DNA of 64,000 bases from Roseomonas indoligenes (GTDB lineage: Bacteria > Pseudomonadota > Alphaproteobacteria > Acetobacterales > Acetobacteraceae). Below, in pieces: positions 32,588 through 41,643 of this stretch. A model generated the notes under the pieces. The model had not been told where the DNA came from and did not search any database. It worked only from the letters and a program-made list of their open reading frames with translations. The translations under genes and the position numbers were made by a program. The DNA lies in assembly GCF_017813365.1 (NCBI RefSeq), contig NZ_JAGIZA010000007.1, forward strand, positions 62,001-126,000, in the 5' to 3' direction. The first letter of the stretch is position 1. The number at the start of each line of letters is the position of its first letter.

Positions 32588-32831
32588 GGTCTGTCCCGGG
32601 GAGAGGAAGAAGGAATTCTTCCTCTCCCCGGACCCCTCACCATCATCTTTTTCTGGGCTTTGGGCTTACTCGGCTGACGGTGCGCCTGAGGTCGATGACC
32701 TCAGGCGACTACAGGGGTAAGATCAATCCCTTATCGCCGAAACCCTGTGTCAGGACGGCGCGGCGGCAGCCAGATGTGGATCCAAGGGCCTCAGGTCCTT
32801 GGCGGGGGTTCCAGGGGGCGGCGCCCCCTGG
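32588..32831 (+). repeat. Composite hairpin intergenic repeat, copy R2
   Basis: The element begins GGTCTGTCCC 12 nt after the IclR stop. The head hairpin has 13-bp arms (32597-32609, 32618-32630), 15 bp if the AA/TT ends of the loop pair, leaving a GGAA (GNRA-type) loop. The CCATCATCTTTTTC spacer follows. The middle hairpin arms 32683-32693 and 32697-32707 pair 11 of 11. Tail hairpins are CCAAGGGCC/GGTCCTTGG (32782-32802, one G-T pair) and CCAGGGGGC/GCCCCCTGG (32811-32831). The copy fills the 267 bp between convergent stop codons. Confidence 0.9.
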
Positions 32832-32842
32832 TCCCGAACCCG

Positions 32843-35656
32843 TCAGAACAGCCGCAACAGCCGGTCGATATAGTCCAGCTCCGTCGTCGATCGCTCGCGC
32901 TCCGCCAGCCGGCGTCGCAGCTCCTCCTGCAGGCGGCGGGTGCGTAGGATTTCCGCCTCGTCGGGCACGCGGGTGTCGCCGCCCTCCTCGGCCGTGCCCG
33001 TGCCCTCGCGCAGGCGGCGGCCGAGCGGGTCGCGGCCCTCACCGTTCTGGGCCATCTGGTCTTGGCCCTCGCCGCCCTGCTCGCCACCCTCGGCCATGGC
33101 ATCGCCCTGGCCTTCGCCCTCCTGGCCCTCGCCGGGCTCGCCCTGGTCGGGGCGGCCGAACTGGCGCTGCATGCGCTGGGCCATCTGGCGACCGCCCTCG
33201 GAGAGTTCGCGGATCGCACGCTCCTGGTGTGGGCGGGGGTCGCCGCCGCCGGAAAGGGCCTCGGCGCTCTCGCGCATGGCCTGGTCGGCGCGGCCGAGCG
33301 GGGCGGGCACGTCGCCGGTCAGGTCGCCCTGCTGCTGCATCAGCTCGCCCAGGGCGCGGCGCAGGGCGCGCTGGGTGCGGGCATCGGCAGTGGGGGGCGG
33401 CGCGGCGGCGGGGGGCTCGGGCGGCGGCTGGTTGCGGTTCCAGGGATAGGCGGGGCGGCGGGCCTGCTCCCGCCGGGCGGCGTCAGATTCGGATCGCTGG
33501 TGCGCGCCGTCCAGAAGGCGGGATTCGCGGCGGACCATGTCCTGGATCACGCCCATCTGCTGCTGGCCGCGCTCGCGCCGCTGGCGGCGCTCCTCGCGCT
33601 GGTTCTCGGCCATGCGGCCGTTCTCCAGGTCCTCCAGCATCTTCTCCAACTCGGCCAGCTCGCGCTCGGCCTCCTCGGGGCGGTCCTGGCGGTTCTGCTC
33701 GCGCATGCGGTCGGTGCGGCGCTCGGCCTCGCGCTGCTCCTGCTGGCGGGCGCGGGGGCGGGGTGCGGCGGGGTCCTCGCCGTTCTCCCGCTGCAGCCGC
33801 TCCGCCAGGGCGTCCAGGTGGCGCCGCACGGCCTCGCGCAGCTCCTGGATGCGGCGGTCCGTCTCCTGGCGCTGGGCGTCGCGCGCGGCCTCCCGCTGCT
33901 GGGCCTCGGCCTCGCGCTGCGCCTGCTGCTGCTCCTGCTGGCGGGCCGCCTGATCCCGGTTCTCGCCCGGAGGCTGGTTCTCGTTCCGGGAATTGGCCTC
34001 GGCCTGCCGCCGGGCTTCCTCCTGCCGCTCGGCCTCCCGCCGGGCCTCCTGCTCCTGCCGCTGGCTCTCCGCACGCTCGCGCTCCTGCCGCTCGCGCTCG
34101 CGCAGGGCCTCGCGCAGGCGCTCGCGGGTCTCGGCCAGGGCGCGGGAGGTGCGGTCTGCGCGGCCCTCCTCCAGGGCCAGTGCGGTGTCCCACATCGTCT
34201 GCTGGGCCTCGCCCACCGCCTCCGGCCGCGCGTCCTCCAGCCTGCCGCGGGCGGAGCGCAGGGCCAGGGCCGTAGCGGTGTCGTTCTCGAAGGCCTGGGG
34301 CTGCTCGGAGAGCCGGTCCAGTCCCTCCATGGCCCGCCCGCGCGCATTGGGGTCGAGCGAGAGGCCCTTGCGGAGCAGCACCAGCCCGCGCGCCACCGGG
34401 TGGTTGAAGCTCCGCTCTGGCAGGGTCAGCGCGGCCTCCTCGGACCGCCCCTCCTGCCCGGCGCCGTCGCGCGCCACGAGCCGCAGGCGCACGGCCAGCC
34501 CGGCCCAGGGATGGGCGGAAAGGTCGGGCTGCGCCACGCCGCGGGGCGCCTTCGGCGCGCCGGGCGGCAGGGGAAGGTCGATGGAAAGGGGCGGCGCCTC
34601 CGGCCGGGCGGCAAGGCGGATCTCGGCGACGGCGGAGGCCACGCCCCAGTCGTCCTCGGCGCGGAAGGGGATGCGCGTGGCCAGGCCCCGCGCGGCCGCC
34701 GCCGGGGGCTCGGCGAAGGCGATGCGCGGCGGAGCATCCGCCTGCACCGCCACGGTCCAGCCCGCCACCTCTCCCCCGCCCTGGCGGATGATCAGCCGGC
34801 CGCCCGCGTCCAGCACCGCCTCCGTGCTGTGGCTGCCGGGGCCGAGCGGCTGGAAGGCGGCGATCGGCGTGCCGTCCCGCAGCAGCTCCGGCGCCGTGCC
34901 GACCGCGGGGCCGCCGGAGAGCACGGCGCGCAGGCGGCTGCCCGCCGGCACCGTCACGCTGCCACCCGCGGGATCGAGGAAGACCGGCGGGGCACCGGTA
35001 TAGGCGGGCGGCGTCACCCAGGCCTCCAGCTTCGCGGCCAGCGGCGGGGCGGCGACCGGGCCTGCGGGCCAGAGGGCACGCCGCAGCCGTTCCGGCGCCT
35101 CCGCCCCCGCCACCACGACCGAGGCGAGGAGGGCAATGGCTAGGCCCGTCCGCAGGGCGCGGGGATCGCGTGCAGCCAGCCCCGGGCGGGGAAGGCCGAC
35201 GCGCAAGGAGCGGATCCGCGCCGCCTCCCGCGCCTGATGGGCGCGCCAGAGGGCCTGTGCGGCGGCATCGCCCCCGGCGGGCCGGTCCAGCAGCGCCGTG
35301 AGGGGGCGGTGGGCGAGGCCGGAACTGCGCTCCAGCCGCCGGTCGGCCGCCTCGTCGCCAGGGCGAGCGAAGCCGCGCGCACCGCGCATCAGCGCCAGCA
35401 CCAGCGCCGCGATCAGCACCGCCAGCAGCACCAGATGCGCCAGCGGCGAGAGAAGAAGGAAGAAGCCCGAGAGGGCGAGGACGAGGAAGACCCCCGTCAC
35501 CCCCAGCGCCGGCCAGGCGCGGGGCCAGAGGGATTCCCAGAGCAGGGCGAGCCTTGCCCTGGCGCGGAGGCGGCCGAGGCGGCGCGGCACGGGGCCGCCC
35601 GCCCCTGCCCTGCCGGGGGACTTGATGTCGGTCTGGCGGGGGCCAGGCCCGCTCAA
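32843..35656 (-). CDS. TIGR02302/DUF4175 family protein
   Basis: A 937-residue protein of the alphaproteobacterial TIGR02302 (DUF4175) family, function unknown. Two or three N-terminal membrane helices (about residues 50-90) are followed by a periplasmic-looking beta-rich region containing VTPPAYTGAPPVFLDPA. A very long Gln/Arg/Glu-rich coiled coil (about 500-760) follows, then a Gly/Gln-rich region and the C-terminal tail ERERSTTELDYIDRLLRLF. The ATG overlaps the lysA stop (ATGA), and lysA-TIGR02302 adjacency is common in this class. The architecture suggests an envelope-spanning scaffold, which is inference. Confidence 0.85.
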   Translation of the reverse strand: MSGPGPRQTDIKSPGRAGAGGPVPRRLGRLRARARLALLWESLWPRAWPALGVTGVFLVLALSGFFLLLSPLAHLVLLAVLIAALVLALMRGARGFARPGDEAADRRLERSSGLAHRPLTALLDRPAGGDAAAQALWRAHQAREAARIRSLRVGLPRPGLAARDPRALRTGLAIALLASVVVAGAEAPERLRRALWPAGPVAAPPLAAKLEAWVTPPAYTGAPPVFLDPAGGSVTVPAGSRLRAVLSGGPAVGTAPELLRDGTPIAAFQPLGPGSHSTEAVLDAGGRLIIRQGGGEVAGWTVAVQADAPPRIAFAEPPAAAARGLATRIPFRAEDDWGVASAVAEIRLAARPEAPPLSIDLPLPPGAPKAPRGVAQPDLSAHPWAGLAVRLRLVARDGAGQEGRSEEAALTLPERSFNHPVARGLVLLRKGLSLDPNARGRAMEGLDRLSEQPQAFENDTATALALRSARGRLEDARPEAVGEAQQTMWDTALALEEGRADRTSRALAETRERLREALRERERQERERAESQRQEQEARREAERQEEARRQAEANSRNENQPPGENRDQAARQQEQQQAQREAEAQQREAARDAQRQETDRRIQELREAVRRHLDALAERLQRENGEDPAAPRPRARQQEQREAERRTDRMREQNRQDRPEEAERELAELEKMLEDLENGRMAENQREERRQRRERGQQQMGVIQDMVRRESRLLDGAHQRSESDAARREQARRPAYPWNRNQPPPEPPAAAPPPTADARTQRALRRALGELMQQQGDLTGDVPAPLGRADQAMRESAEALSGGGDPRPHQERAIRELSEGGRQMAQRMQRQFGRPDQGEPGEGQEGEGQGDAMAEGGEQGGEGQDQMAQNGEGRDPLGRRLREGTGTAEEGGDTRVPDEAEILRTRRLQEELRRRLAERERSTTELDYIDRLLRLF

Positions 35657-37002
35657 GCCGTGGTCCCCAGCCAGTCCGGCACGACCTGATGCGCCAACAA
35701 CGCCTCAAGCGGCTGGCGCGGCCGGGTCACGGCCCATCGGTGCCCGTCTACCAGCACCTCCGCCGCGAGGGGCCGGGCGTTGTAGGTGGAGGACATGGTC
35801 GCGCCGTAGGCCCCGGCGTCGAGGAAGGCCACCAGCGCCCCCGGCGGCAGGTCCGGCAGGGCCCGCCCGCGCGCGAAGGTGTCGCCCGTCTCGCAGACCG
35901 GCCCCACCACGTCGGCGGGGGAGGCGGGGGCGTGCAGCGCGTCCGGCGCCACGGGCAGGATGCCGTGCCAGGCCTCGTACATGGCCGGACGCACCAGGTC
36001 GTTCATGGCGGCATCCAGGATCACGAAGCGCCGGTTTGCCCCGCGCTTCTGCAGCACCACGGAGGCCAGCAGCACGCCGGCCGGCGCCGCGATCCAGCGC
36101 CCCGGCTCCAGCATCACGGGCAGGCCCAGCGGGCCGAGGGTCGCCTTGATCGCCCCCGCCAGCGCGGCCGGGGAGGGCGGCGCCTCGTCCCGGTAGGAGA
36201 TGCCGAGGCCCCCGCCGCAATCCAGCCGCTCCACCGGCAGGCCGCGGCCCATCAGCGCCTGCGCCATCTCCGCCACGCGGGCATAGGCGGCGCGGAAGCC
36301 CGCCATGCCCTCGGTGATCTGGCTGCCGATATGCACGGCCAGCCCCACCGGCCGGATGCCGGGCAGGGAGGCCATGCGGGCATAAAGGGCCGGGGCGTCG
36401 GTGTAGGGAATGCCGAACTTGTTCTCGGCCAGCCCGGTGGAGATCTTCGCGTGGGTGCGCGCATCCACGTCCGGGTTGATGCGGAGCGAGACGGGGGCGG
36501 TCAGGCCCATGGCGTCCGCGACGGAGGAGATGCGCTCGATCTCCTCCGCGCTCTCGGCGTTGATCTGCAGGATGCCCTCGCGCAGGGCCAGCGCGATCTC
36601 CCGCTCCGTCTTGCCGACGCCGGAGAAGACGATCCGTCGGGCGGGAATGCCGGCGGCGCGGGCGGCGAGAAGCTCGCCCTCGCTCACCACATCGGCGCCG
36701 GCGCCCTCGGCGCCCAGCACGCGCAGCACGGCCAGGCTGTCATTCGCCTTCGCCGCGAAGTGGACGGAGGCGGTCAGCCCTGCCCCCTCCAGCGCATCCC
36801 GCAGGGTGCCGTAACGGCGGCGCAGCGTGGCCGCGGAATAGACCCAGGTGGGGGTGCCGACCTGCCGCGCGATCTGCGCCAGGGGCACGTCATCCATCAC
36901 CAGCCCGTCCAGCGCGTGCGCTTTCAGGTGCGGGCGCCGGGCGAGAAGGTCGGCGAAGTCGGGGTCCGGCGTGTCGTGCGGGACGGGAAGCGGGGAGGCC
37001 AT
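35653..37002 (-). CDS. lysA: Diaminopimelate decarboxylase
   Basis: A 449-residue PLP enzyme that decarboxylates meso-diaminopimelate to L-lysine, the last lysine step. The fold-III barrel carries the PLP Lys in VHFAAKANDSLAVL, then HIGSQI, LDCGGGLGISY, the phosphate-binding EPGRWIAAPAG and the active-site Cys in GPVCETGDTFARGR. The N-terminus is about 25 residues longer than usual. The start beginning MASPLPVPHD is preferred. A GTG at 37062 overlapping the upstream stop (GTGA) is possible and would add 20 residues. It is coupled to the TIGR02302 gene downstream. Confidence 0.96.
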   Translation of the reverse strand: MASPLPVPHDTPDPDFADLLARRPHLKAHALDGLVMDDVPLAQIARQVGTPTWVYSAATLRRRYGTLRDALEGAGLTASVHFAAKANDSLAVLRVLGAEGAGADVVSEGELLAARAAGIPARRIVFSGVGKTEREIALALREGILQINAESAEEIERISSVADAMGLTAPVSLRINPDVDARTHAKISTGLAENKFGIPYTDAPALYARMASLPGIRPVGLAVHIGSQITEGMAGFRAAYARVAEMAQALMGRGLPVERLDCGGGLGISYRDEAPPSPAALAGAIKATLGPLGLPVMLEPGRWIAAPAGVLLASVVLQKRGANRRFVILDAAMNDLVRPAMYEAWHGILPVAPDALHAPASPADVVGPVCETGDTFARGRALPDLPPGALVAFLDAGAYGATMSSTYNARPLAAEVLVDGHRWAVTRPRQPLEALLAHQVVPDWLGTTA

Positions 37003-37058
37003 CCGCTTATTTTGGGGTCGGCGGGGCCGGGCGGGAAGCGTTACTTGCGCGGGCCTGT

Positions 37059-37511
37059 TCACGCCTCCGAAGGCGGCGCCGGAAACCGGTCCAGATAGGC
37101 CCTGGCCCGCATGCCGGCGTCGTGCAGGAAATCCCCGGGCTCCCGCAGCCAGAGCCCCTCATGGGTGCGGGACAGCGGTTCCGAGACAAGCACCTCGCGC
37201 AGCAGTTCCACCAGTGCAGCGTCCCAGCCCGGCCACCAGCGCCGCGCCTTGCGCCAGGTATGGGCCAGGAAGGCATCCCGCCGGGCATAGCCCCGCCAGT
37301 CGAAGATCCAGGCGCCGCCATCCACCACGATGTGGTTCATGGTGAAGCCCGGCGCCGGCCTGATCCACAGCGCCCGCATCCCCGGCCGGCCATGCCGATC
37401 GAGGAAGGCATGGGCCAGGATGTGGCAGGCCCCGGCGGCGAAGAAGGCACGGTCCGGCAGGGCCCAGCGCCGCACCGGGTCCCGCTTCACCGCCCCGTCG
37501 ATCCGGATCAA
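37059..37511 (-). CDS. Hypothetical protein upstream of lysA
   Basis: A 150-residue protein, not recognised. It is rich in Trp, Arg and His, lacks a signal peptide or membrane segment, and contains HILAHAFLDRHGRPGMRALWIRP and a FTMNHIVVDGGAWIFDWRGYARR segment. The spaced His and Asp residues and the compact size suggest a small enzyme or transglutaminase-like fold, but this is speculation. It ends next to lysA and starts 9 nt after the GST stop, so it probably belongs to one transcription unit with them. Confidence 0.7.
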   Translation of the reverse strand: MIRIDGAVKRDPVRRWALPDRAFFAAGACHILAHAFLDRHGRPGMRALWIRPAPGFTMNHIVVDGGAWIFDWRGYARRDAFLAHTWRKARRWWPGWDAALVELLREVLVSEPLSRTHEGLWLREPGDFLHDAGMRARAYLDRFPAPPSEA

Positions 37512-37520
37512 GCGGCAGCC

Positions 37521-38186
37521 CTATCGGGCGTAGGCGTATTCCCCGCCCTTCTCCACCCCCCGCCGATAGGCCGGGCGCTCATGGATGCGCGCCAGGAAGG
37601 CCGGGGGATGCGGCCGGTCGCCGAAGGGGGAGCGGGAGGAGGCGGCCTCAAGCGGGAAGCTCATCATGATGTCGGCCGCCGTCATCTCCGGCCCCGCGAA
37701 CCAGCCCGTTTCCGCCAGGGCCGCGTTCCAGTAATCCTTCAGCCGCTCCAGGTTCGGCTCCACCATGGCGCCCTTCATGCCCTGGGCCAGCTTCTCCGCC
37801 ATCGGCTGCGCCTCCGGCGGCGCGCGCTTGCCCATGGCGTTGAACAGCAGCGCCATCACCAGCGGCGGCATGGCCGAGCCCTCCGCGTGATGCATCCAGT
37901 GGCGATAGGCCCAGAAATGCGGGGAATCCTCCGCCGGTACCAGGCGCCCTCCGCCATGGCGCTTCAGGATGTACTCCACGATCGCCCCTGTCTCGGCGAG
38001 CGTCAGCCCGTCCTCCGTCAGCACCGGCGACTTGCCCAGCGGATGCACCGCCCGCAGCTCCGGCGGTGCCAGCATGGTGGCGGGATCGCGCTGGTAGCGC
38101 CGGATCTCGTAGGGAACCTCCAGCTCCTCCAGCAGCCAGAGCACCCTCTGGGAGCGCGAGTTGTTCAGGTGGTGGATGGTGATCAT
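37521..38186 (-). CDS. Glutathione S-transferase
   Basis: A 221-residue cytosolic GST. The thioredoxin-like N-terminal domain (1-80) begins MITIHHLNNSRSQRVLWLLEEL, placing a Ser/Asn-type catalytic site at about residues 8-10. VHPLGKSPVL holds the cis-Pro before the glutathione-binding LAETGAIVEYI. The helical C-terminal domain contains TAADIMMSFPLEAA, the N-capping box. The class is beta- or nu-like and the substrate unknown. Confidence 0.92.
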   Translation of the reverse strand: MITIHHLNNSRSQRVLWLLEELEVPYEIRRYQRDPATMLAPPELRAVHPLGKSPVLTEDGLTLAETGAIVEYILKRHGGGRLVPAEDSPHFWAYRHWMHHAEGSAMPPLVMALLFNAMGKRAPPEAQPMAEKLAQGMKGAMVEPNLERLKDYWNAALAETGWFAGPEMTAADIMMSFPLEAASSRSPFGDRPHPPAFLARIHERPAYRRGVEKGGEYAYAR

Positions 38187-38246
38187 GCGCGGACTCCGGC
38201 CGGGGCGGGCGATCCTGGGGCAGGCCGGGGGCGTCGGCCAAGGGGC

Positions 38247-39257
38247 TCAGCCCGCGGCGCCCAGGGCCGGCATGATCGTCTCCGTCAACAGCGCGTGCAG
38301 CCCCGCCATATGCTCGGGGTCCCGCGGCGCGGCGGGGTCCGACATCATCACGGCGCTCAGCGCCAGGCCCGGCACGAGGTAGAGCATCTGCCCGCCATAG
38401 CCCCAGGCAAAATACACGGGCATCCCGCGCGCCGCCGCGATCCACCAGCCATAGCCGTAGGACTGCCCGCTCCAGGCGGACCGGGTGCGGGGCACCCAGC
38501 TCTCCGCCAGCCAGGCCGCGGGCACCACCTGCGCCCCGTTCCAGGACCCGCCCAGGCGACAGCACTCGCCGAAGCGCAGCAGGGCGCGGGGCGTCAGGCG
38601 CATGTCGTTGCCGCCGTAGTAACGGCCCTGCGGGTCGCGCGGCCAGGGCGGAACGGCGATGCCCAGCGGCTCCCCTAGCCAGTCCCGCGCCAGATCCAGC
38701 AGCGGCCGCCCCGCCGCGCGGGCCAGCGCCGCGCCGAGGATGTGGGTGGAGCCGGTGGAGTACTGCATCTCCCCGCCCGGCTCGTCCACGAAGGGCCGGG
38801 TCAGCGCATAGGCCACCGGATCGCGCGCCGCCGCCCAGCCGCCATAGTTCGCGCCGGAGGTCCGCTCCAGCCCCGCCCGCATGGTCAGCAGGTGGCCGAT
38901 GGTGATGCCTTCCACCCGCGGGTCGAGCCCGCGCGGGGGCGGGCCGAGCAGCGGCAGCACCGGCTGGTCCACCCCGCGCAGCACGCCGCGCGCGATGGCG
39001 ATCCCCACCAGCGCCGCGAGCAGGGTCTTGGAAGCGGACTTGATCTTGTGCGGAACGTCCAGCGCCGGCCCGCGCAGATGCATCTCCGCGAGGATCCGGC
39101 CCTGCTGCGAGACCGTCACGCTGTGCAGCCGCGGCAGGCCGGCGGCAGCTGCCCGAAGCACATCCCCGAGCGCGCTCCCGGCCGGTTGGGAGAGGGCCGG
39201 CTGCGCCAGGGCACCGAGGGAAAGGCCGATCAGAACCCGGCGTGGCAAAAGCATCAT
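38247..39257 (-). CDS. Exported serine hydrolase, beta-lactamase class C/EstB fold
   Basis: A 336-residue serine hydrolase of the beta-lactamase family (class C/esterase-like). A signal peptide starts MMLLPRRVLIGLSLGALAQPALS. The catalytic SxxK is SASKTLLA near residue 75, the YxN-equivalent is in MQYSTGSTHILG, and FAWGYGGQML matches the KTG-loop region. An ATG at 39302 would add 15 Arg/Ser-rich residues before the signal and is less likely. Most relatives are esterases or peptidases rather than drug-resistance enzymes, so no resistance role is claimed. Confidence 0.85.
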   Translation of the reverse strand: MMLLPRRVLIGLSLGALAQPALSQPAGSALGDVLRAAAAGLPRLHSVTVSQQGRILAEMHLRGPALDVPHKIKSASKTLLAALVGIAIARGVLRGVDQPVLPLLGPPPRGLDPRVEGITIGHLLTMRAGLERTSGANYGGWAAARDPVAYALTRPFVDEPGGEMQYSTGSTHILGAALARAAGRPLLDLARDWLGEPLGIAVPPWPRDPQGRYYGGNDMRLTPRALLRFGECCRLGGSWNGAQVVPAAWLAESWVPRTRSAWSGQSYGYGWWIAAARGMPVYFAWGYGGQMLYLVPGLALSAVMMSDPAAPRDPEHMAGLHALLTETIMPALGAAG

Positions 39258-39324
39258 CCGGCGGAGATGGGGAAGGGAAACCCTTCCCGAAGATCCCGCC
39301 ATGATCCGTTACGCGCCGTCCCGC

Positions 39325-39363
39325 AAACGAAACGGCGCGCCGGCCACGGGGACCGACGCGCCG
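39325..39363 (-). terminator. Terminator after the CsbD-like gene
   Basis: On the minus strand, CGGCGCG and CGCGCCG (39357-39363 and 39333-39339) can pair and are followed by TTTCGTTT, 28 nt past the stop codon. The long loop can fold further. It separates the CsbD-like gene from the serine hydrolase. Confidence 0.5.
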
Positions 39364-39390
39364 CCTTGGAAAGCCGAGGCCTCGCCGCGG

Positions 39391-39627
39391 TCAGATGATC
39401 CGCAGGCGGCCCAGCAGCCAGCCGAAGCCCACCGCGATCGCGGCGGCCGTCAGCGGCTGGTCGCGGATGTAGTCCTCGAGCTGGCCGACCTGGTTCTGAA
39501 CCTCGCCCTTGGCCTGGTTCGCCTTGCCCTGGGCCTGGGTGCGGTTGTCGCCGATCAGGCTGCCCACACCTTCCTGCACCTCGCCCGCCGCCTGCTTGCC
39601 GGCGCCGATGATCCGATCGCTGTCCAT
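39391..39627 (-). CDS. CsbD-like stress protein with C-terminal membrane segment
   Basis: A 78-residue protein. Residues 1-50 match the CsbD pattern (DRIIGAGKQAAGEVQEGVGSL, QAQGKANQAKGEVQNQVG), small stress-induced proteins of unknown mechanism. The last 30 residues add a glycine-containing hydrophobic segment (LTAAAIAVGFGWLLGRL) like that of DUF883/ElaB proteins, suggesting inner-membrane anchoring. GAGGAG lies properly spaced before the ATG. The frame runs on upstream, but the ribosome site and homology pattern fix this start. Confidence 0.88.
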   Translation of the reverse strand: MDSDRIIGAGKQAAGEVQEGVGSLIGDNRTQAQGKANQAKGEVQNQVGQLEDYIRDQPLTAAAIAVGFGWLLGRLRII

Positions 39628-39750
39628 AGTCTCTCTCCTCGAAATCCCTGGGGAAGACCCGCTGGGCCGCGGCGCCATGCGGCGGCTCGCGGGGTTGGAA
39701 ACGTGGAGAGAGGGCGCGGGTTGTCCTGTGGTGTCGGTGATTGGCGGTTC

Positions 39751-40020
39751 GGTCTGCCCCGGGGAGAGGAAGAAAGAATTCTTCCTCTCCCCGGACCCCT
39801 CGCCATCATCTCTTTCTTCGGGGTGGAGTCGCCCGGCCGACGGTGCGCCTCGGCTCACCGAGCCAAGGCGCCGGCAAGGCCAGGATCGAACCCTGTCGTG
39901 GAGGGCTGGCGGCTCAAACCAGTCCCGCGGCCGCCAGACGAGGTATCAAGGGCCGCAGGCCCTTGGCTCGGGACAAGCGCTTTGCGTTGGCCCAGGGGGC
40001 CAGGGGGCGGATTCTCCTGG
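39751..40020 (+). repeat. Composite hairpin intergenic repeat, copy R3
   Basis: This copy is the exception in placement: it lies behind the 5' end of the CsbD-like gene and points toward the 3' end of the minus-strand heparinase gene. The head hairpin has perfect 16-bp arms (39759-39774, 39779-39794) with an AGAA loop. The middle hairpin (39846-39856, 39860-39870) has 10 of 11 pairs with a C-A mismatch. The tail has CAAGGGCC/GGCCCTTG at 39947-39965, then a GGGACAAGCGC/GCGTTGGCCC module like that of R5. The remaining about 120 bp of this gap (39628-39750) hold nothing I can name. Confidence 0.85.
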
Positions 40021-40023
40021 GGA

Positions 40024-41643
40024 TTACCCCTCCGTCGCCGCCACCCGCCCGATGGCCCACTGCACCTGCCCGGACCCGGCCTCGGCGGCGACCGCCACCT
40101 GGGTCGTCGCTTGCGCCTCGCCGAAGACCTGCACGCTGTCCTCCACCGAGACGCGCCCGCCCCGCGCGCGCAGGCGCCAGGCGTTGCCGGAGGGAAGGCG
40201 CAGCAGCACCGAGCCGCCATCCTCCGCCAGGGTTGCCGTCACGGCGGGGTGCAGGTGGAAGCGCACGGTGAAGGCGGGCAGGTCCTCCGCCTCCACGATG
40301 TCCTCGCCGCGCAGGTCGTCGCCGGATTCCGCCAGATAGAGGCGGCGGCGGTGGATGGCGTTGAAGCCCTTCTTCCAGCCGTCATGGGTGGCTTCCAGCC
40401 ACTGGGCGCCGCTGGCCTCGTGGCGCTCGGCCTCCACGTTCTCGGGGCGGCGGCCCAGGCCGTCCTCGGTCAGCTCGCTGCTGTTGGTGTCGGCTAGGGT
40501 CAGCGTGGAATGGGCGGCCGTGGCGCGCAGCGCGTCGCGCCAGGCGCCCTCGGCCGCCGGGGCCGCGCCGCAGTTGATAATCAGGCGGTCGCGCCCGATC
40601 GACATCTCGAAGGACAGGGTGCCGGCATGGTGCAGCCGGTCCGCGCCGCGCGGCAGGCCGCCCGGGGCCGCCGCGCCGTTGCGCGGGGGCGGGGTGCCAC
40701 AATCCGCGATCACCAGCGTCCGCCCGGCCTGCAGGCGCTGGAACCCGGCATCGCCGAGGATCAGCGGCGCCCGGCCGCGCGCCTGCGCCTGGGTCAGCAC
40801 GAGGTCCAGCAGGCTCGCCGCCTCCTCCCGCGTGCCGTTGAAGGCGGCCAGGCCGCCATCGCCGTGGCGGAACAGGCGCAGCGCCGGGGCGGCGCGGTCC
40901 AGGGCATGGGCGAGGTGCGGCGGCGCCTCGATCCCAGCGCCGTGGAGGAGGTTGCGGATCTCGATCAGGTCCTGCAGCGCCAGCAGCAGGATGCCGGGGC
41001 TGCGCTCCACCTGGGCGCCGTCCGGCAGGATCTGGCGGTCGATCTCGGCGGGCAGCAGCTTGAGGCAGCGGGTGAGCCAGGGCTCCTCCTCCAGCGCCAC
41101 CGCCGCTGCCAGGGCGCCCTTGAGGGCCACCAGCGCCCCGCGGTGCCGCGCCTCGGCCGGCAGGCCGGCCACCAACCCGCGCGCATCGGCGGCCAGCCGC
41201 GCCATCAGGGCACGCCGCAGCCCGTCCTCCGCGGTCGCGGCCAGGAAGTCCCAGTGGCCCAGCCAGGCGGAGAGCCGCGCCCCCACCACCTCCGGCGCGG
41301 AGGCCACGGGGTCCGTGGTGCCGGATTCCAGCCAAAGGCGGCTGATGTCCCGCGCGTGCATCCGGGCGGCATCCGTGCCCAGGGCGCGCAGGTCGCGCAG
41401 CCAGGCGAAGCCGTGCAGCGCCGCGCGCCAGGCCGGGCTGCCCGCGCCGGGGCCGAAGGCGGAGGGATCGTCGGGCAGCGGCCGCACCGTGCCCGCCACG
41501 TCCAGCTCGCCCTCCATGAGCTTGCCCGCCCGGGTCACGTCGCCCGGCCAGAGGTCGCGGAAGGCGCGGGACGGGGCATCCGGCACGCGGATGGGCTTGA
41601 GGCCGGAGATGGTGCGGCGCGCGCCGCGCAGCCAGCCGCTCAT
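40024..41643 (-). CDS. Heparinase II/III family protein
   Basis: A 539-residue polysaccharide lyase-like protein. An alpha-helical toroid-like N-terminal half (containing [26 protein letters not shown]) precedes the Hepar_II_III beta-sandwich at about 320-530 ([41 protein letters not shown]). No signal peptide is seen, as for the alphaproteobacterial homologues that often sit beside rpe. The ATG overlaps the rpe stop (ATGA). The substrate polysaccharide is unknown. Confidence 0.9.
   Translation of the reverse strand: MSGWLRGARRTISGLKPIRVPDAPSRAFRDLWPGDVTRAGKLMEGELDVAGTVRPLPDDPSAFGPGAGSPAWRAALHGFAWLRDLRALGTDAARMHARDISRLWLESGTTDPVASAPEVVGARLSAWLGHWDFLAATAEDGLRRALMARLAADARGLVAGLPAEARHRGALVALKGALAAAVALEEEPWLTRCLKLLPAEIDRQILPDGAQVERSPGILLLALQDLIEIRNLLHGAGIEAPPHLAHALDRAAPALRLFRHGDGGLAAFNGTREEAASLLDLVLTQAQARGRAPLILGDAGFQRLQAGRTLVIADCGTPPPRNGAAAPGGLPRGADRLHHAGTLSFEMSIGRDRLIINCGAAPAAEGAWRDALRATAAHSTLTLADTNSSELTEDGLGRRPENVEAERHEASGAQWLEATHDGWKKGFNAIHRRRLYLAESGDDLRGEDIVEAEDLPAFTVRFHLHPAVTATLAEDGGSVLLRLPSGNAWRLRARGGRVSVEDSVQVFGEAQATTQVAVAAEAGSGQVQWAIGRVAATEG

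Noticed and set aside
32611-32620. GAATTC core of the head hairpin as a selected restriction site
   Set aside because: The hexamer is simply the centre of the hairpin; R6 has GAACTC and still keeps the stem, so the structure and not the site is conserved.
32588-32831. Repeat elements as insertion sequences or MITEs
   Set aside because: I see no terminal inverted repeats, no target-site duplication at the edges and no transposase in the window; boundaries follow gene ends instead.
33062-35143. Plus-strand open frame of about 690 codons opposite the TIGR02302 gene
   Set aside because: Leu/Ala/Gly-rich shadow of the Gln/Arg/Glu coiled coil on the other strand; no start signal and no recognisable domain.
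38247-39257. Beta-lactamase conferring drug resistance
   Set aside because: The SxxK serine-hydrolase fold is shared by esterases and peptidases, and the other motifs are too loose to claim a lactamase.
39880-39900. TTCGA-like sequence resembling a tRNA T-arm inside R3
   Set aside because: No acceptor stem, D-arm or anticodon arm can be built around it; it belongs to the repeat.
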